From Pyropia yezoensis (lineage: Eukaryota; Rhodophyta; Bangiophyceae; Bangiales; Bangiaceae), in contig CM020619.1 in assembly GCA_009829735.1 (NCBI GenBank), positions 2,796,590 through 2,860,589 on the forward strand: DNA of 64,000 nt, in the 5' to 3' direction. The notes beneath the pieces are model-generated. The model was not told the DNA's origin. It made no database searches and saw nothing but the letters and a program-made list of their open reading frames with translations. Positions 55,823 through 64,000 of the stretch are shown here, piece by piece; position 1 is the stretch's first letter, and each line of letters opens with the position of its first letter. The translations under genes and the position numbers were made by a program.

Positions 55823-56050
55823 ATGAGCGCGCGCCAGGTTGGTGAGGCGGGGGAATTATTGGACCAGGCCAACGAAGCCGTTGAGATGGTGGACGTGGAG
55901 CGCATGACACGGGCGAAAAAGCGCATTCGCTTTGTTCTTGGCCTGCAGCAAGCGTACGTTCTCCTCGCGGGCATGTGCCTTGTGGTATGGGGTGCGATTC
56001 TCCATTGGCGTGGTGGGTCGGTGCGTGAGACTCCGTATGAGCCGTCCTGA
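55823..56050 (+). CDS. Small single-TM protein candidate
   Basis: From the ATG at 55823 the frame gives 75 residues. An amphipathic acidic/basic helix (QVGEAGELLDQANEAVEMVD, then RMTRAKKRIRFVLGL) is followed by one TM segment (AYVLLAGMCLVVWGAILHW). A GTCGGTGCGTGAG-type donor (about 56010) and a strong acceptor (TTTCTCACAG, 56174) suggest splicing. A downstream plus segment ending at a TAG (56531-56533) reads RRGSLDSDSESSVGDLDDSA and would make an acidic Ser-rich tail. I do not recognise the family. The head is much less repetitive than shadow frames, which is why I list it. Confidence 0.4.
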   Translation: MSARQVGEAGELLDQANEAVEMVDVERMTRAKKRIRFVLGLQQAYVLLAGMCLVVWGAILHWRGGSVRETPYEPS

Positions 56051-56533
56051 CATGTTGTGCTGCCGTACTGCCCCTGGTGTTATGCTGTATGTTCTTTTGT
56101 GCTTCTGTTCACCACCGTACTGCTACTAATGTCCTTCTTTCCTTTGCTTCTTTGTCGCGCACACCTTTCTCACAGTCAATCCAAGCTCTCGTTTTTCTGG
56201 CCCGGAGGCAAACTTCCCTCTGATGGCTCCGGCATGACCGAGCGCACAGGTCCGGCTGCCAGTACTGCTGAGGGCTTTCTGTTTCACCACCCCTCGCCAC
56301 CGCTACGCGCAAGAGGGCGTGGGTGGCAGCGTGGGGCACAGCCCTCCTGCACCGCCTCCTGATCGCCACCTCTGTCTCCGGCGCCATCGGGCGACGAGAT
56401 TCAGCTGGTGCGGTGACGCAAGCAGCCGCTGTCGAGCCGGCGGCGCTCGTCGGGTAAGCGCGCTCGCAGGGGGAGTCTGGACTCGGACTCTGAGTCTTCT
56501 GTTGGGGACCTGGACGACAGCGCGTCGTCCTAG

Positions 56534-57446
56534 TGCCATATGCGCTGGCGTGCTTTGCTCTTTTCTTTTTCTTGCTTCTTATTTTTTTTCGTTTGTTTTT
56601 CTATTACTTCCTCGTCTGGCCTCTGGGGGCGCACTGGACTAAGTGAGGGGGACTAGGGGTGTGAGGGACGAGGTGAGGGGGGTGAGAGGCGTGAGGGACG
56701 AGGCGGTCGAGGCGGTGGGGTGGGGGCATCGGGAGGGGTGAGCATCCGGGTCGGGGTGCCCGTCCGCGTGCCCCTGTAGTTGCCCCTGTTGGTGCCCCTC
56801 GAGGTGCCCCTAGAAGTGCCCCTAGAGGTGCCCCTGGAGGTGCCCCTGGAGGTGCCCCTGGAGGTGCCCCTGGAGGTGCCCCTGGAGGTGCCCCTGGAGG
56901 TGCCCCTGGAGGTGCCCCTGGAGGTGCCCCTGGAGGTGCCCCTGGAGGTGCCCCTGGAGGTGCCCCTGGAGGTGCCCCTGGGGGTGCCCCTGGGGGTGCC
57001 CCTGGGGATTCAGAAATAGCCTTCTTTTCTGCAACGTACTGAACGTAGACTGCGGAGCGTACCCGCGAGAGCCCAGTCGGATTCCCCAATACCAGAATGA
57101 GCCCCAGCGCAGTGCGTATCAGCACCGCTGTGCTCAACGTAGACAACAAACGGCTGGACACGCTCCGTGACAGGGAGTGGACACGCTCTGGGCTGGAGGC
57201 GGTCGATAAGTAGCTGGATACAACTCCTTCCGGGGTCACAGCCTGGTCGTCTGTCGCGCTCGGGGGGAGCGCCATGCGCACACACACCCACACAGAGCGG
57301 TCGTGGGCGCAGTGGATGCGCGTACTGCCTAAAACCGTGCGAATATGGGCCTATACTGAATTGGGTAGACACTGTGGAAATCACGTACTGCCAGAGCGAC
57401 GCACACCTGCGAATATGTGTACTGTGGGTCATTTCACCCCAAATGA
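56534..57446. other. Region with 12-bp minisatellite
   Basis: Besides the minisatellite (56766-57005) I see only small frames without motifs. Confidence 0.5.
56766..57005 (+). repeat. 12-bp minisatellite, about 20 units
   Basis: Tandem GGTGCCCCTGGA units, degenerate at the left end and nearly perfect in the middle. It is open in several frames on both strands (Val-Pro-Leu-Glu, Gly-His-Leu-Gln and Ala-Pro-Pro-Gly repeats), so the frames are a by-product of the repeat. Confidence 0.95.
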
Positions 57447-58001
57447 AATGAATCTAGGTTGGGGGGTGGTCACGGCCCCAGTAAGCCCCAGTACGAGTGG
57501 TACGTTTTCCCGACGATCCGGGCCCTTGACTACAATCGCGTGTCCCCTAGTTCAAACCTGTGGCGGTCGCTGCGCGACATCCTGCAAGTGGCGACCGTTT
57601 CTGCGGAAGAACAGCGCCACAGCAAGGGAACTGTGCTCCGAGCCAGAAAGAAGTTTGATTGGTGTGGGTGGGAGCTCTTCCTGCTCCATTGGGAGCACCT
57701 GATCTCTGCTGCGCGAGCACTGCGACCGGGTCGGTGGGGCGCTGCCACCTTTGCCGAGATATATGGACGGCGGGCAACCCATCAGGGGCGGGGCCCACTT
57801 CTTTCTCAGGTGATGGTGGACGCGACCGTCGAGCGCACCGGGGTGGTCTACCTGTCTGGAGTTGTCTAGCAGCAGCAGGGCTCCACGGCCCCGACGCTGG
57901 CCGATCTCCTCGGCGGGCGCACACCGGAGGAGGAGCTGTTCTGCCCTGTGTATAAGCTGCGCAACAGTAAGGCGCATGCCGATGGGGTGTGCTTCTTGTA
58001 G
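57447..58001 (+). pseudogene. Unidentified coding relic, first part
   Basis: One plus frame reads YEWYVFPTIRALDYNRV, KKFDWCGWELFLLHWEHLIS and LLSQVMVDATVERTGVVYLS. After a TAG at 57867-57869 it continues as LADLLGGRTPEEELFCPVYK to a TAG at 57999-58001. The amino acid composition is varied and aromatic, unlike shadow frames. The frame is preceded by a TGA (57444-57446) with no start codon, so the N-terminus is missing or lies in another exon. It may belong with the segments downstream. I do not recognise the family. Confidence 0.35.
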
Positions 58002-58019
58002 CAAAAACCACTTACACAC

Positions 58020-58340
58020 ACGGCACCCAAGTTGGGGCGGTGTACAAGGGCTGCCTCCCGTGTCGGGGGAACCGGAAAAAGTGCAAGTCGCACACACTCT
58101 GTCCCTGTTGTGGGGCAAACCCCCCACTGACAAACAAGAGGATGGTGTGTGGTCCAACAGTTTCTTGGTCGGGACGGGGACGCAGGGCCAAGCCCCGCTG
58201 TCCCTCCCCTTATCCCCCCAGGGTCCCCTCAGAATCTCGCCACTCAGAATCTCCCACCCCAGCACCTGCCCACCGGGCCACACGAAAATTCAAGACGATA
58301 AATGCAGAAAACCCTCAAATCCAAGTTGGATTTACTACTA
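58020..58340 (+). pseudogene. CxxC-knuckle (zinc-ribbon-like) coding relic
   Basis: In the next plus frame the sequence AVYKGCLPCRGNRKKCKSH is followed by LCPCCGANPPLTNK. The spacing C-x2-C, C-x5-C-x2-C looks like a zinc-binding knuckle. It follows the preceding relic after a change of frame near 58005. Beyond 58160 the frame becomes Pro/Ser-rich. Without an intact start or end it is best treated as a fragment of a mobile or effector-type gene. Confidence 0.3.
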
Positions 58341-58376
58341 AGCTAACTATCCCAAACTTAGGGAATACGGACCCAA

Positions 58377-58958
58377 ATGCAGGGGGAGGAACGGATCAGG
58401 CTAGTGGCCTGCCGCCCCTTGCATGGCACGTGTTGCCCCCCTACCTGGGGGTCAATACTGCCACACTTCTACAGGGCGGTCAACACGGTTCCCGGTGTCG
58501 TCCAGTGTGGCGAGCTGGTCGCGGTCTTCCTTCAAGCGAAGCACTCTACGCCGACCGCTGGTACCACATCTGGGCAGGACCTGCAGGATTCTCTGAACAA
58601 GCTCGACGCGGACCAGTGGAGCTCTTTCGATGATGGCGCTTTGATGAAAACTTGGCGTCGGCGGTCGGTGTTTGTCTTCGCGTGCATGCGCCAGGTCAAC
58701 CTGCCGGGAGACTAATTGAGCGGCCACCACGCTGCGAACTCGTTTGTGCTGTCTGAGGATGACTTGAAGGAGCTGCTTGGCAACACCATGTTCAGCATTG
58801 CCCGGGGGCTCTACATGCTGCACCCACCGCAGAGTTCGCGATCACCTGCCTCGACAAGAGTCAAGCCAGTGGGGCGGGCGGGCGGTGCCATCAATCGTTC
58901 TCCGAAGCGGTCTACACGGAGGATGGGGAAGCATCAGAGGATGCGCGAGGCCACCTGA
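58377..58958 (+). pseudogene. Nuclease-like C-terminal relic (Crinkler/RHS type?)
   Basis: The plus frame reads YRAVNTVPGVVQCGELVAVF followed by LQAKHSTPTAG, a hydrophobic strand with a QxK ending like the (D/E/Q)xK core of restriction-endonuclease-fold nucleases. It continues as MKTWRRRSVFVFACMRQVN. A TAA at 58713-58715 interrupts, and the same frame goes on with HHAANSFVLSEDDLKELLG and SIARGLYML. Crinkler/RHS-type effectors often pair the P-loop NTPase with such a nuclease, and an NTPase relic lies 4 kb upstream on the same strand. The link is inference. Confidence 0.35.
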
Positions 58959-59149
58959 CAGAGGCTGCTATTTTTACGCAGCTACCGCAGCCGCCGGCTT
59001 CTGCTACGCCGTCTTCACGTACCGGGTGCTGGTGCTGCGTTGGAGAATTGTGCGGGTTTGCTTCTACCGGGGGCTGCTGGGGAGTGACATCGCCGCCTCC
59101 TGAGGGTAGATGGCCGGAGGGTAGACGGCCGGGTGTGTAGAGGACGCCC

Positions 59150-59722
59150 TTGGCTTTGGCCGCCCGGCCTATTGAGCTTTGTGTGGCCTCGTGCGACAGC
59201 GCGAGCGTCAATCTGTCGTCGATGGTGGCAGGACTGGGCGTCCGGAGCATCACGCTGGCGACCGGCAGAGGCGGAGCCAACGGCGGCGGCGGCAGCGACG
59301 GCGACGACGGCGGGGGCGGTGAGGAGGCCCGCGTTGCTCGGTGGCGCAATGCCACCACCAGCCTCCTCCCCACCGTCGCGGCCGGGGAGCCGTGGGGGCG
59401 GCGGCGGAGGGGCCGAGCTCCGCTGCTGGCCGCCCCGTCGCTGCCACTGCAGTGGGAGGAGGAGAGGCAGCTATGGCGGGCGGGGTGGGCGGTAGCCGCC
59501 CGAGCTCGTGACGGCCGCGGCGTCGACGGCACCGCTGGCGGCGGCGGCAGCAACAGAACCAGTGGCGACAACTCGATGCCCCTCCGTCCCCCGCAGGCGG
59601 TTGTCGGAGAGGGCCCCACCGAGCCCGACCTGGCCGCGGCGCTCGCCTCCCTGACGGCCGCACCCCCCGACTGCCGTCGCCACAGCCATCGCTGCCGTCG
59701 TTGCCAGTGCCTCCCACACTGA
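59150..59722 (+). CDS. Possible exon of unknown gene
   Basis: A 190-codon frame begins at a TTG after a TAG-bounded start. It has a protein-like opening (RPIELCVASCDSASVNLSS, then GVRSITLATGRGG), a Gly/Asp-rich insert, WEEERQLWRAGWAVAARAR and a tail DLAAALASLTAAPP. A 3-prime splice-like GTGTAG precedes it. No family is recognised. The antisense frame (58912-59619) is also long, so the strand is uncertain. The mariner element inserts 145 bp downstream. Confidence 0.22.
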   Translation: MALAARPIELCVASCDSASVNLSSMVAGLGVRSITLATGRGGANGGGGSDGDDGGGGEEARVARWRNATTSLLPTVAAGEPWGRRRRGRAPLLAAPSLPLQWEEERQLWRAGWAVAARARDGRGVDGTAGGGGSNRTSGDNSMPLRPPQAVVGEGPTEPDLAAALASLTAAPPDCRRHSHRCRRCQCLPH

Positions 59723-59867
59723 CCCGCTAGAGCGGCTCCCCCCCGCCGCGGTCGGTGCTCGAACGAGGGGCCTGTCCTATCGGTACCGCCAGCACAAGTG
59801 GCTAGGTGGGAGGGAGGCCGGCCCTCTACCTATGAGTGCCAGCTTTTGCGTGTTTGCCACAGAGGTA

Positions 59868-61210
59868 CAGTCGGTACCCAATTTTATCCGTACGCTTCTG
59901 AGAGAATTTTGAGATGCCAGATCCGGCGTGAAGATGAGTCATCTGGGGCGAGATCGCCGCATTCCGCGCGTGACCGCGCCCAAGTGCTACGGCACGGCTC
60001 ACATAAAACAGCCCATAGATCAGCGCCCAGGACCACACCGAGGTAGGCAGGCGCCATGGCGGGCTCACCACGTCGCCCCCTGTCCGACGGCGAGCGCGCT
60101 GCCATCATGGCCCTCCTGCAACAGGGCAAGTCCCTGCTGGCTATTGGTACGGCTTTGGGCCGCTCGAAGAGCACCGTCGCCTACGCGGCTATGGCCATGC
60201 GCGCGACGGCAGCCCGCGCCGTGGTGGACGAGCGCGGCCGTCCCAAGATGTTGTCGGACCGTGAACTTCGTGGCATCAAACGGTCGATGGACGAGAGCGA
60301 ATTTACCTCTGTGGCCACCCTGACGGAGATGGTCAACACCACGCGCTCCCAGGCATCGGGCGAGCCCAGAAAGGGCGCAGTGTCAGCCTCCACTGTCCGT
60401 AGGGCCGTCCGGGCCCTGGGGTTCCACTCTCGGACGGCCGCCAAGAAACCCTTCCTGTCGGAGAAGAACGTCTCCAAGCGCCTGGTGTGGGCGACAGCGC
60501 GCCGGGGCTGGACGGCTGGGTGGGCCTCCGTGCTATTCACCGACGAGAGCTCGTTCGTGGTGCGAGACGCTAGCTCGTCGCGCGTGTGGCGCCGCAACGG
60601 CGAGCGGTACGCCCTGCATCGCCTGCGCCCCACCTTCAAGAGCGGGCGTCAGACGGTGATGGTGTGGGGGGGGTTTTCGGCGCGCGGCCGGACGCCTCTG
60701 GTGCGCGTGGAGGGTTCCATGAATGCGGCCAAGTACTCCGGTTTGCTGGAGGACTACGTCATGCACCAGATTTGTGCGGACTACGGCACCCCGGACGCTG
60801 CGTGGCTGCAAGAGGACTTAGCACCCTGCCACGCGGCCAAGGCGTCGAAGGAGGTCAAGGCCCAGTTTGGGCTGCGGGTTCTTCCTTGGGTCGGGCAGAG
60901 CCCCGACCTCAACCCTATCGAGAACGCTTGGGCCGAGCTGGAGAGGCGCCTGCGAAAGCGCCGCACAGTTCCCAAGAACAAGGACGAGCTGTTTGGGGCC
61001 CTCTGCCAAGAGTGGGACGCCATCCCACATACCTTTTTTTAAGGCACTGGTCGAGTCGATGCCCCGTCGTGTGCGCGATGTCATCGCCGTTCAGGGCGCC
61101 AGCACCAAGTATTGATGGGCCCAGTGCGTGGAATCGAGGGCTTGCTTACTGTCAAATCGCTTCGTACGAATCTCGTTATTGGCCGTACGGATAAAATTGG
61201 GTACCGACTG
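59868..61210 (+). mobile_element. Tc1/mariner element, complete ends
   Basis: A 1343-bp element. The 27-bp terminal inverted repeats at 59868-59894 and 61184-61210 (outer end CAGTCGGTACCCAATTTTAT) are identical base for base. TA at 59866-59867 and 61211-61212 is the target duplication typical of the superfamily. A single transposase gene fills the interior. Perfect ends imply a recent insertion. Confidence 0.95.
60056..61042 (+). CDS. Tc1-type DD34E transposase, terminal frameshift
   Basis: 328 residues from MAGSPRRPLSDGER. An N-terminal helix-turn-helix (AIMALLQQGKSLLAIGTALG with SKSTVAYAA) would bind the terminal repeats, and a second DNA-binding helix region extends to about 130. The catalytic DDE domain has FTDESSFVV (D163), QEDLAPCH (D254) and SPDLNPIENAWAELERRL (E289). 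There are 34 residues between the last two acids, the Tc1 DD34E signature. VMVWGGFSARGRTPL is also typical. The frame ends early at a TAA after a seven-T run (61034-61040). The adjacent frame continues with 24 protein-like residues (starting KALVESMPRRVRD) to a TGA at 61113-61115, so a one-base gain in the T run probably truncated the C-terminus. All catalytic residues precede the break, so activity is not excluded. Confidence 0.92.
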   Translation: MAGSPRRPLSDGERAAIMALLQQGKSLLAIGTALGRSKSTVAYAAMAMRATAARAVVDERGRPKMLSDRELRGIKRSMDESEFTSVATLTEMVNTTRSQASGEPRKGAVSASTVRRAVRALGFHSRTAAKKPFLSEKNVSKRLVWATARRGWTAGWASVLFTDESSFVVRDASSSRVWRRNGERYALHRLRPTFKSGRQTVMVWGGFSARGRTPLVRVEGSMNAAKYSGLLEDYVMHQICADYGTPDAAWLQEDLAPCHAAKASKEVKAQFGLRVLPWVGQSPDLNPIENAWAELERRLRKRRTVPKNKDELFGALCQEWDAIPHTFF

Positions 61211-61212
61211 TA

Positions 61213-62094
61213 TATAGTTGTGGGAGGGTGCGCAAGCGGCCACGCAAGCGGAAACAAGCCTATGTCCCAAAATCCGCGACGACGGTTTAGTGGGCACAGC
61301 GCAGTTCGAACGCGACAACACTAATGGAACCAGACTCGTTCGAGCGATTGGCAACCTACAGAAATGAAACCGGCTGCCTCTCGCTGGGCCCAGCTTGCTA
61401 GATACGTTACGTTGTCAGCCCTCGGCCCTGCCCAGTGGGAAACCCGCTCTACTGGCCTCAACTATTTACTGTACAGTACGCGTGTGGGGGGGGGGGGGTG
61501 GGAAACGACCCCGCGAGGCCAGGGAGTCGAACCCCGCGAGATACGGGAGATGGGGCCCTCGTAATTCAGAGCCGCTCCGTACAGTACGGCTATGTCAGCG
61601 GCCACCCCCCTCTGTCCCCGCCAAAGTGCGCGCGGGGCGGCCGTGCACCGAAGACGACCTGGTGAACAGTACTGTACGGCCAGTGCTTGCTTGTGGCCGC
61701 GCGCGCGGCTACTACGGGCGCGACGGCGTTGCGGTCTGGCCACCTCCCCGCCACCCCCCGGCCCCCACCCTCTTATCTACTCTACCTCTGCCACGCGACC
61801 GACGGTGCGCATTGTACGGGCTCGCCCTCACCCCCTCCCCTCCGCGTTTTGCCTTCCACCCTCTGCTCGCCCTTGACCATTGCCCCCCCCGTCTCGCCCT
61901 CCCCCCACGCTTGGCCGTCTGTTTGTATTCCCGCGTCTCCTTCCCGCCATCCATTTGGTGTCCGGCCCGCCTTTTCGTGCCCCGCCCGTCAGCCGCAAGC
62001 CCTCTGGCGTCCATCTCCGTCGCCGCCCAGTCCCCACCACCCCCTCCCCCTGCGCCCGCGCCACCCCGCCGAGCCCCCGCCGGCCCGTGTCATC
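61213..62094. other. Promoter region of amidohydrolase gene
   Basis: No gene is supported. Three GTAC-core palindromes lie within 212 bp (61469-61480, 61578-61589 and 61669-61680). From about 61740 to 62094 the sequence is a CT-rich leader. Confidence 0.5.
61469..61680. promoter_or_regulatory. Three GTAC-core palindromes upstream of amidohydrolase
   Basis: CTGTACAGTACG, CCGTACAGTACGG and GTACTGTACGG occur about 100 bp apart. They match elements seen at 671, 4932, 5165, 25341 and 38676, and in the arms of the fold-back element. A binding-site role is inference from recurrence. Confidence 0.35.
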
Positions 62095-63867
62095 ATGCCC
62101 GCGGCGGCGGCGGCGACGGAGGCAACGGGTGGCGCGGCGGCGGCGGCGGCGGCGGCGGCCGCGGCGGCGGCAGCGGCGGGGTCCCCTGCCCCCTGCCCGC
62201 CCCGTGCTTCTCCGCCTTGTGCCCCGCGGCAGACCCCCTGGGACGGCGGCCCGACGCTGGCGCCCATCACCGCCGCCGCGACCGGCTGGCGTCACGCCCT
62301 CCACGAACGCGCCGAGCTGTCGTCGGCCGAGTTCCGCACCGCCGCCTACCTCCTCGACGTGCTGCGGCAGCTGGACGGGGGATTGCAGCCAGCCCTGGTC
62401 CCACCCCTCCAGGCGGCGTCGGCGTCGACGGCGGCGGCGGCTCCTCCACCCGCTAGGCTGGCGAATGGGTGGGTGACCCCCCCGCCGGCGCTGCGTCTGT
62501 ACACGGGCGCCGAGTTCTTCCCGTCGGCGCCCACGGCGGTCGTTGCGGTGTTGCCCGGGACAGACCCCCCCCACCCCCCCCTGGCGGCCGGGGAGTCCCC
62601 TCCCCCCTTTACCACCGGCGCGCTGCTGCTGCGCGCCGACACGGACGGGCTGCCCATCACAGAGGCCCCCCCGCCCCCCCCCGCCCCCCCCCGCCCGTAC
62701 GTGTCGGCCACCCCGGGGGTTATGCACGCGTGTGGCCACGACGGGCACTCGGCCATGCTGCTGGGGGGGGTGGCGGCGCTGCTGGCCGCTGCCCGCCGGG
62801 GCGGGGGGGAGGAGGGGGAGGGGGGGGAGGGTGGGGCGCGGTGGCCCCGGCGCCCCCGGCGGGATACGGTCTTCCTCTTCCAGCCCGCCGAGGAGCGTGG
62901 GGGCGGCGCCCGCCGGCTGGTCGCCGACGGCCTCCTCCGCATGTTTGGCGTTTCAGCCGCCGTGGCGTTGCACAACATGCCGGGCAGCGTCGCGCCGGGG
63001 CGGGTGTACGTCCACCCGCGGGGGGCGGTGATGGGCGCCTCGTCGGCGTTTGACGTGACCCTCACGGGGTCGGGCGGGCACGCCGCTCGTATGCCATCGA
63101 GGGGGGGTGAGGCGGGAAGGACCCCCCCGCCGCCGGCCGCGTCGGTGCCGGATGGGTTCGCGAATGGCGGCACGGGGGTGGCGGCGGGCCACGGCGCCGC
63201 CCCCGCCATCCCCCCCACCACCGACGTGCTCGTTGCGGGTGCGGCGCTCATCACGGCCGGCACGGACCTGGTCACCACCACCCTCCCCGCTGGCTCCCTC
63301 CCCACCGTGCTGGCGTGGACGCGCGTTGTGCCGTCCACGTCGGCCTACAATGTCCGCCCCCGGTCCGTCTCCCTAGGCGGCACCGTCCGTGCGTCGACGG
63401 CCGAGGACCGGGCGGCGGTGCTGGGCGCGCTCGCCACCACCGCCCGGGGGGTGGCGGCGGACCATGGGGTGGGGGTGGACGTCCACACCCGCCTCGGCTA
63501 CCCGCCGACGGTCAACCACCCGGTGGCGGCGCGCGTGGCGGCGGCCGCCGCTGCCGCCGCCGCGGTCGACGCGGGCTGGGGCACCGCGGGCGCAGCGGTG
63601 CCCGAGGGCGGCGGCACCAGCCTTGCGTCTGAGGACTTCGCCTACATCGCCGCTGAAGTGCCTTCGGCGTATGGGTGGATTGGGGGGGCGGGAGGGGGTG
63701 GAGTGGAGGGGGAGGGGGGGGAGGGGGGGGAGGGGGGAGTGCCCACTCGTGTCCCCGACCTCCACACCGCTGCGTACGACTTTGATGATGGCGCTATTGG
63801 GGGGGGGATTGCGTTTTGGGTGCGCCTCGTCGAGGCGTTTGACGAGGCGGTCGCAAGGGCAGATTGA
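62095..63867 (+). CDS. M20D amidohydrolase (IAA-amino acid hydrolase-like)
   Basis: 590 residues from an ATG at 62095. After an Ala-rich head, the peptidase M20D motifs appear in order: WRHALHERAELSSAEFRTA, LLLRADTDGLPITE, GVMHACGHDGHSAMLLGG (metal ligands C213 and H215), FLFQPAEERGGGARRL (E266/E267), VAALHNMPGS, DVTLTGSGGHAARM (dimerisation domain) and VPDLHTAAYDFDD (last His ligand). Homologues cleave N-acyl amino acids, such as auxin-amino acid conjugates in plants and N-acetyl or hippurate substrates in bacteria. The substrate here is unknown. Gly/Glu-rich inserts interrupt loops at about 240-250 and 530-550. The open frame upstream (from 61687) is Pro-rich leader and was excluded. The stop is TGA. 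Confidence 0.9.
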   Translation: MPAAAAATEATGGAAAAAAAAAAAAAAAGSPAPCPPRASPPCAPRQTPWDGGPTLAPITAAATGWRHALHERAELSSAEFRTAAYLLDVLRQLDGGLQPALVPPLQAASASTAAAAPPPARLANGWVTPPPALRLYTGAEFFPSAPTAVVAVLPGTDPPHPPLAAGESPPPFTTGALLLRADTDGLPITEAPPPPPAPPRPYVSATPGVMHACGHDGHSAMLLGGVAALLAAARRGGGEEGEGGEGGARWPRRPRRDTVFLFQPAEERGGGARRLVADGLLRMFGVSAAVALHNMPGSVAPGRVYVHPRGAVMGASSAFDVTLTGSGGHAARMPSRGGEAGRTPPPPAASVPDGFANGGTGVAAGHGAAPAIPPTTDVLVAGAALITAGTDLVTTTLPAGSLPTVLAWTRVVPSTSAYNVRPRSVSLGGTVRASTAEDRAAVLGALATTARGVAADHGVGVDVHTRLGYPPTVNHPVAARVAAAAAAAAAVDAGWGTAGAAVPEGGGTSLASEDFAYIAAEVPSAYGWIGGAGGGGVEGEGGEGGEGGVPTRVPDLHTAAYDFDDGAIGGGIAFWVRLVEAFDEAVARAD

Positions 63868-64000
63868 GGCCGTGCTCCTCCATGGGAGCCAGGGGGGGGT
63901 GGTATGGGGAGCATGGGGGCAGCATGCGCCCCATGCCCGGCCGGTGTGCCCATCTCCGACGCTCACCGTTGCTTTGGGGAAGCGTCATGGGCGCCGCTGC
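63868..64000. other. Right-edge intergenic sequence
   Basis: Only short minus-strand frames are seen; nothing can be assigned. Confidence 0.5.

Noticed and set aside
56766-57005. CRISPR-like array
   Set aside because: The 12-bp units are contiguous without spacers; this is a minisatellite.
52062-58958. A changed nuclear genetic code (UAR as Gln) for the whole genome
   Set aside because: Conserved host genes here end at TAG (SUMO protease, dehydrogenase), TAA (carrier, phosphatase) and TGA (sulfotransferase, lipase, amidohydrolase) at the expected C-termini, so the general code is standard.
61500-61570. tRNA gene on the minus strand (T-arm-like GGGGTTCGACTCCC at about 61505-61518)
   Set aside because: The T-arm pairs, but no matching acceptor stem or anticodon arm is found at the right distance. 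A tRNA-derived repeat is possible but unsupported.

Overview
The window looks like nuclear DNA of a GC-rich eukaryotic alga, most plausibly a bangiophyte red alga of the Porphyra/Pyropia type. I infer this from very high GC, long poly-C and poly-G tracts between genes, mostly single-exon genes with Ala/Gly/Pro-rich inserts, eukaryote-only families (Ulp1 protease, LITAF domain, mitochondrial carrier, PLCXD-type phospholipase), GT-AG introns, and DIRS and Tc1/mariner elements. Organism identity is inference. Genes with real stops end in TAA, TAG or TGA, so the nuclear code appears standard.

Layout. 0-9 kb: a LITAF-domain protein running off the left edge (minus), a PI-PLC X-domain protein, and a secreted PhoA-type alkaline phosphatase. 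10.5-12.5 kb: a near-perfect fold-back element with two 661-bp arms. 12.6-13.4 kb: a small secreted cysteine-rich protein (minus). 16.4-18.7 kb: a three-exon membrane sulfotransferase, convergent with a multi-pass membrane protein (18.9-21.6 kb, minus) broken by a homopolymer frameshift. 22 kb: a 119-bp mariner-type MITE. 23.9-24.5 kb: an unidentified ORF. 25-28.4 kb: poly-C and CTG-repeat DNA. 28.4-33.0 kb: a large multi-TM protein fused to a class 3 lipase. 33.7-35.3 kb: succinate-semialdehyde dehydrogenase (minus). 35.5-38.5 kb: frameshifted coding relics, including a leucine-rich-repeat relic.

39.0-41.9 kb: a Ulp1/SENP-type SUMO protease. 43.1-45.0 kb: a two-exon mitochondrial pyrimidine-nucleotide-type carrier. 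45.4-46.7 kb: a probable p34/AAGAB-like adaptin-binding protein. 47.1-51.2 kb: a decayed DIRS-type retrotransposon (Gag, RT-RNase H, tyrosine recombinase, minus). 52-59 kb: an AT-richer island with a Crinkler/RHS-type P-loop NTPase relic, a second relic with a nuclease-like segment, a small TM-protein candidate and minisatellites. 59.87-61.21 kb: a structurally complete Tc1/mariner element with perfect terminal repeats and a TA duplication. 62.1-63.9 kb: an M20D amidohydrolase.

The conserved genes are unrelated single-copy functions (phosphate scavenging, sulfation, GABA shunt, SUMO cycling, mitochondrial nucleotide import, lipid hydrolysis). I see no operon-like logic. The two strongest unusual signals are the fold-back element and the pattern of in-frame stops in the Gag and Crinkler/RHS frames. 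In those two frames every internal stop is one C-to-T step from a Gln or Arg codon.
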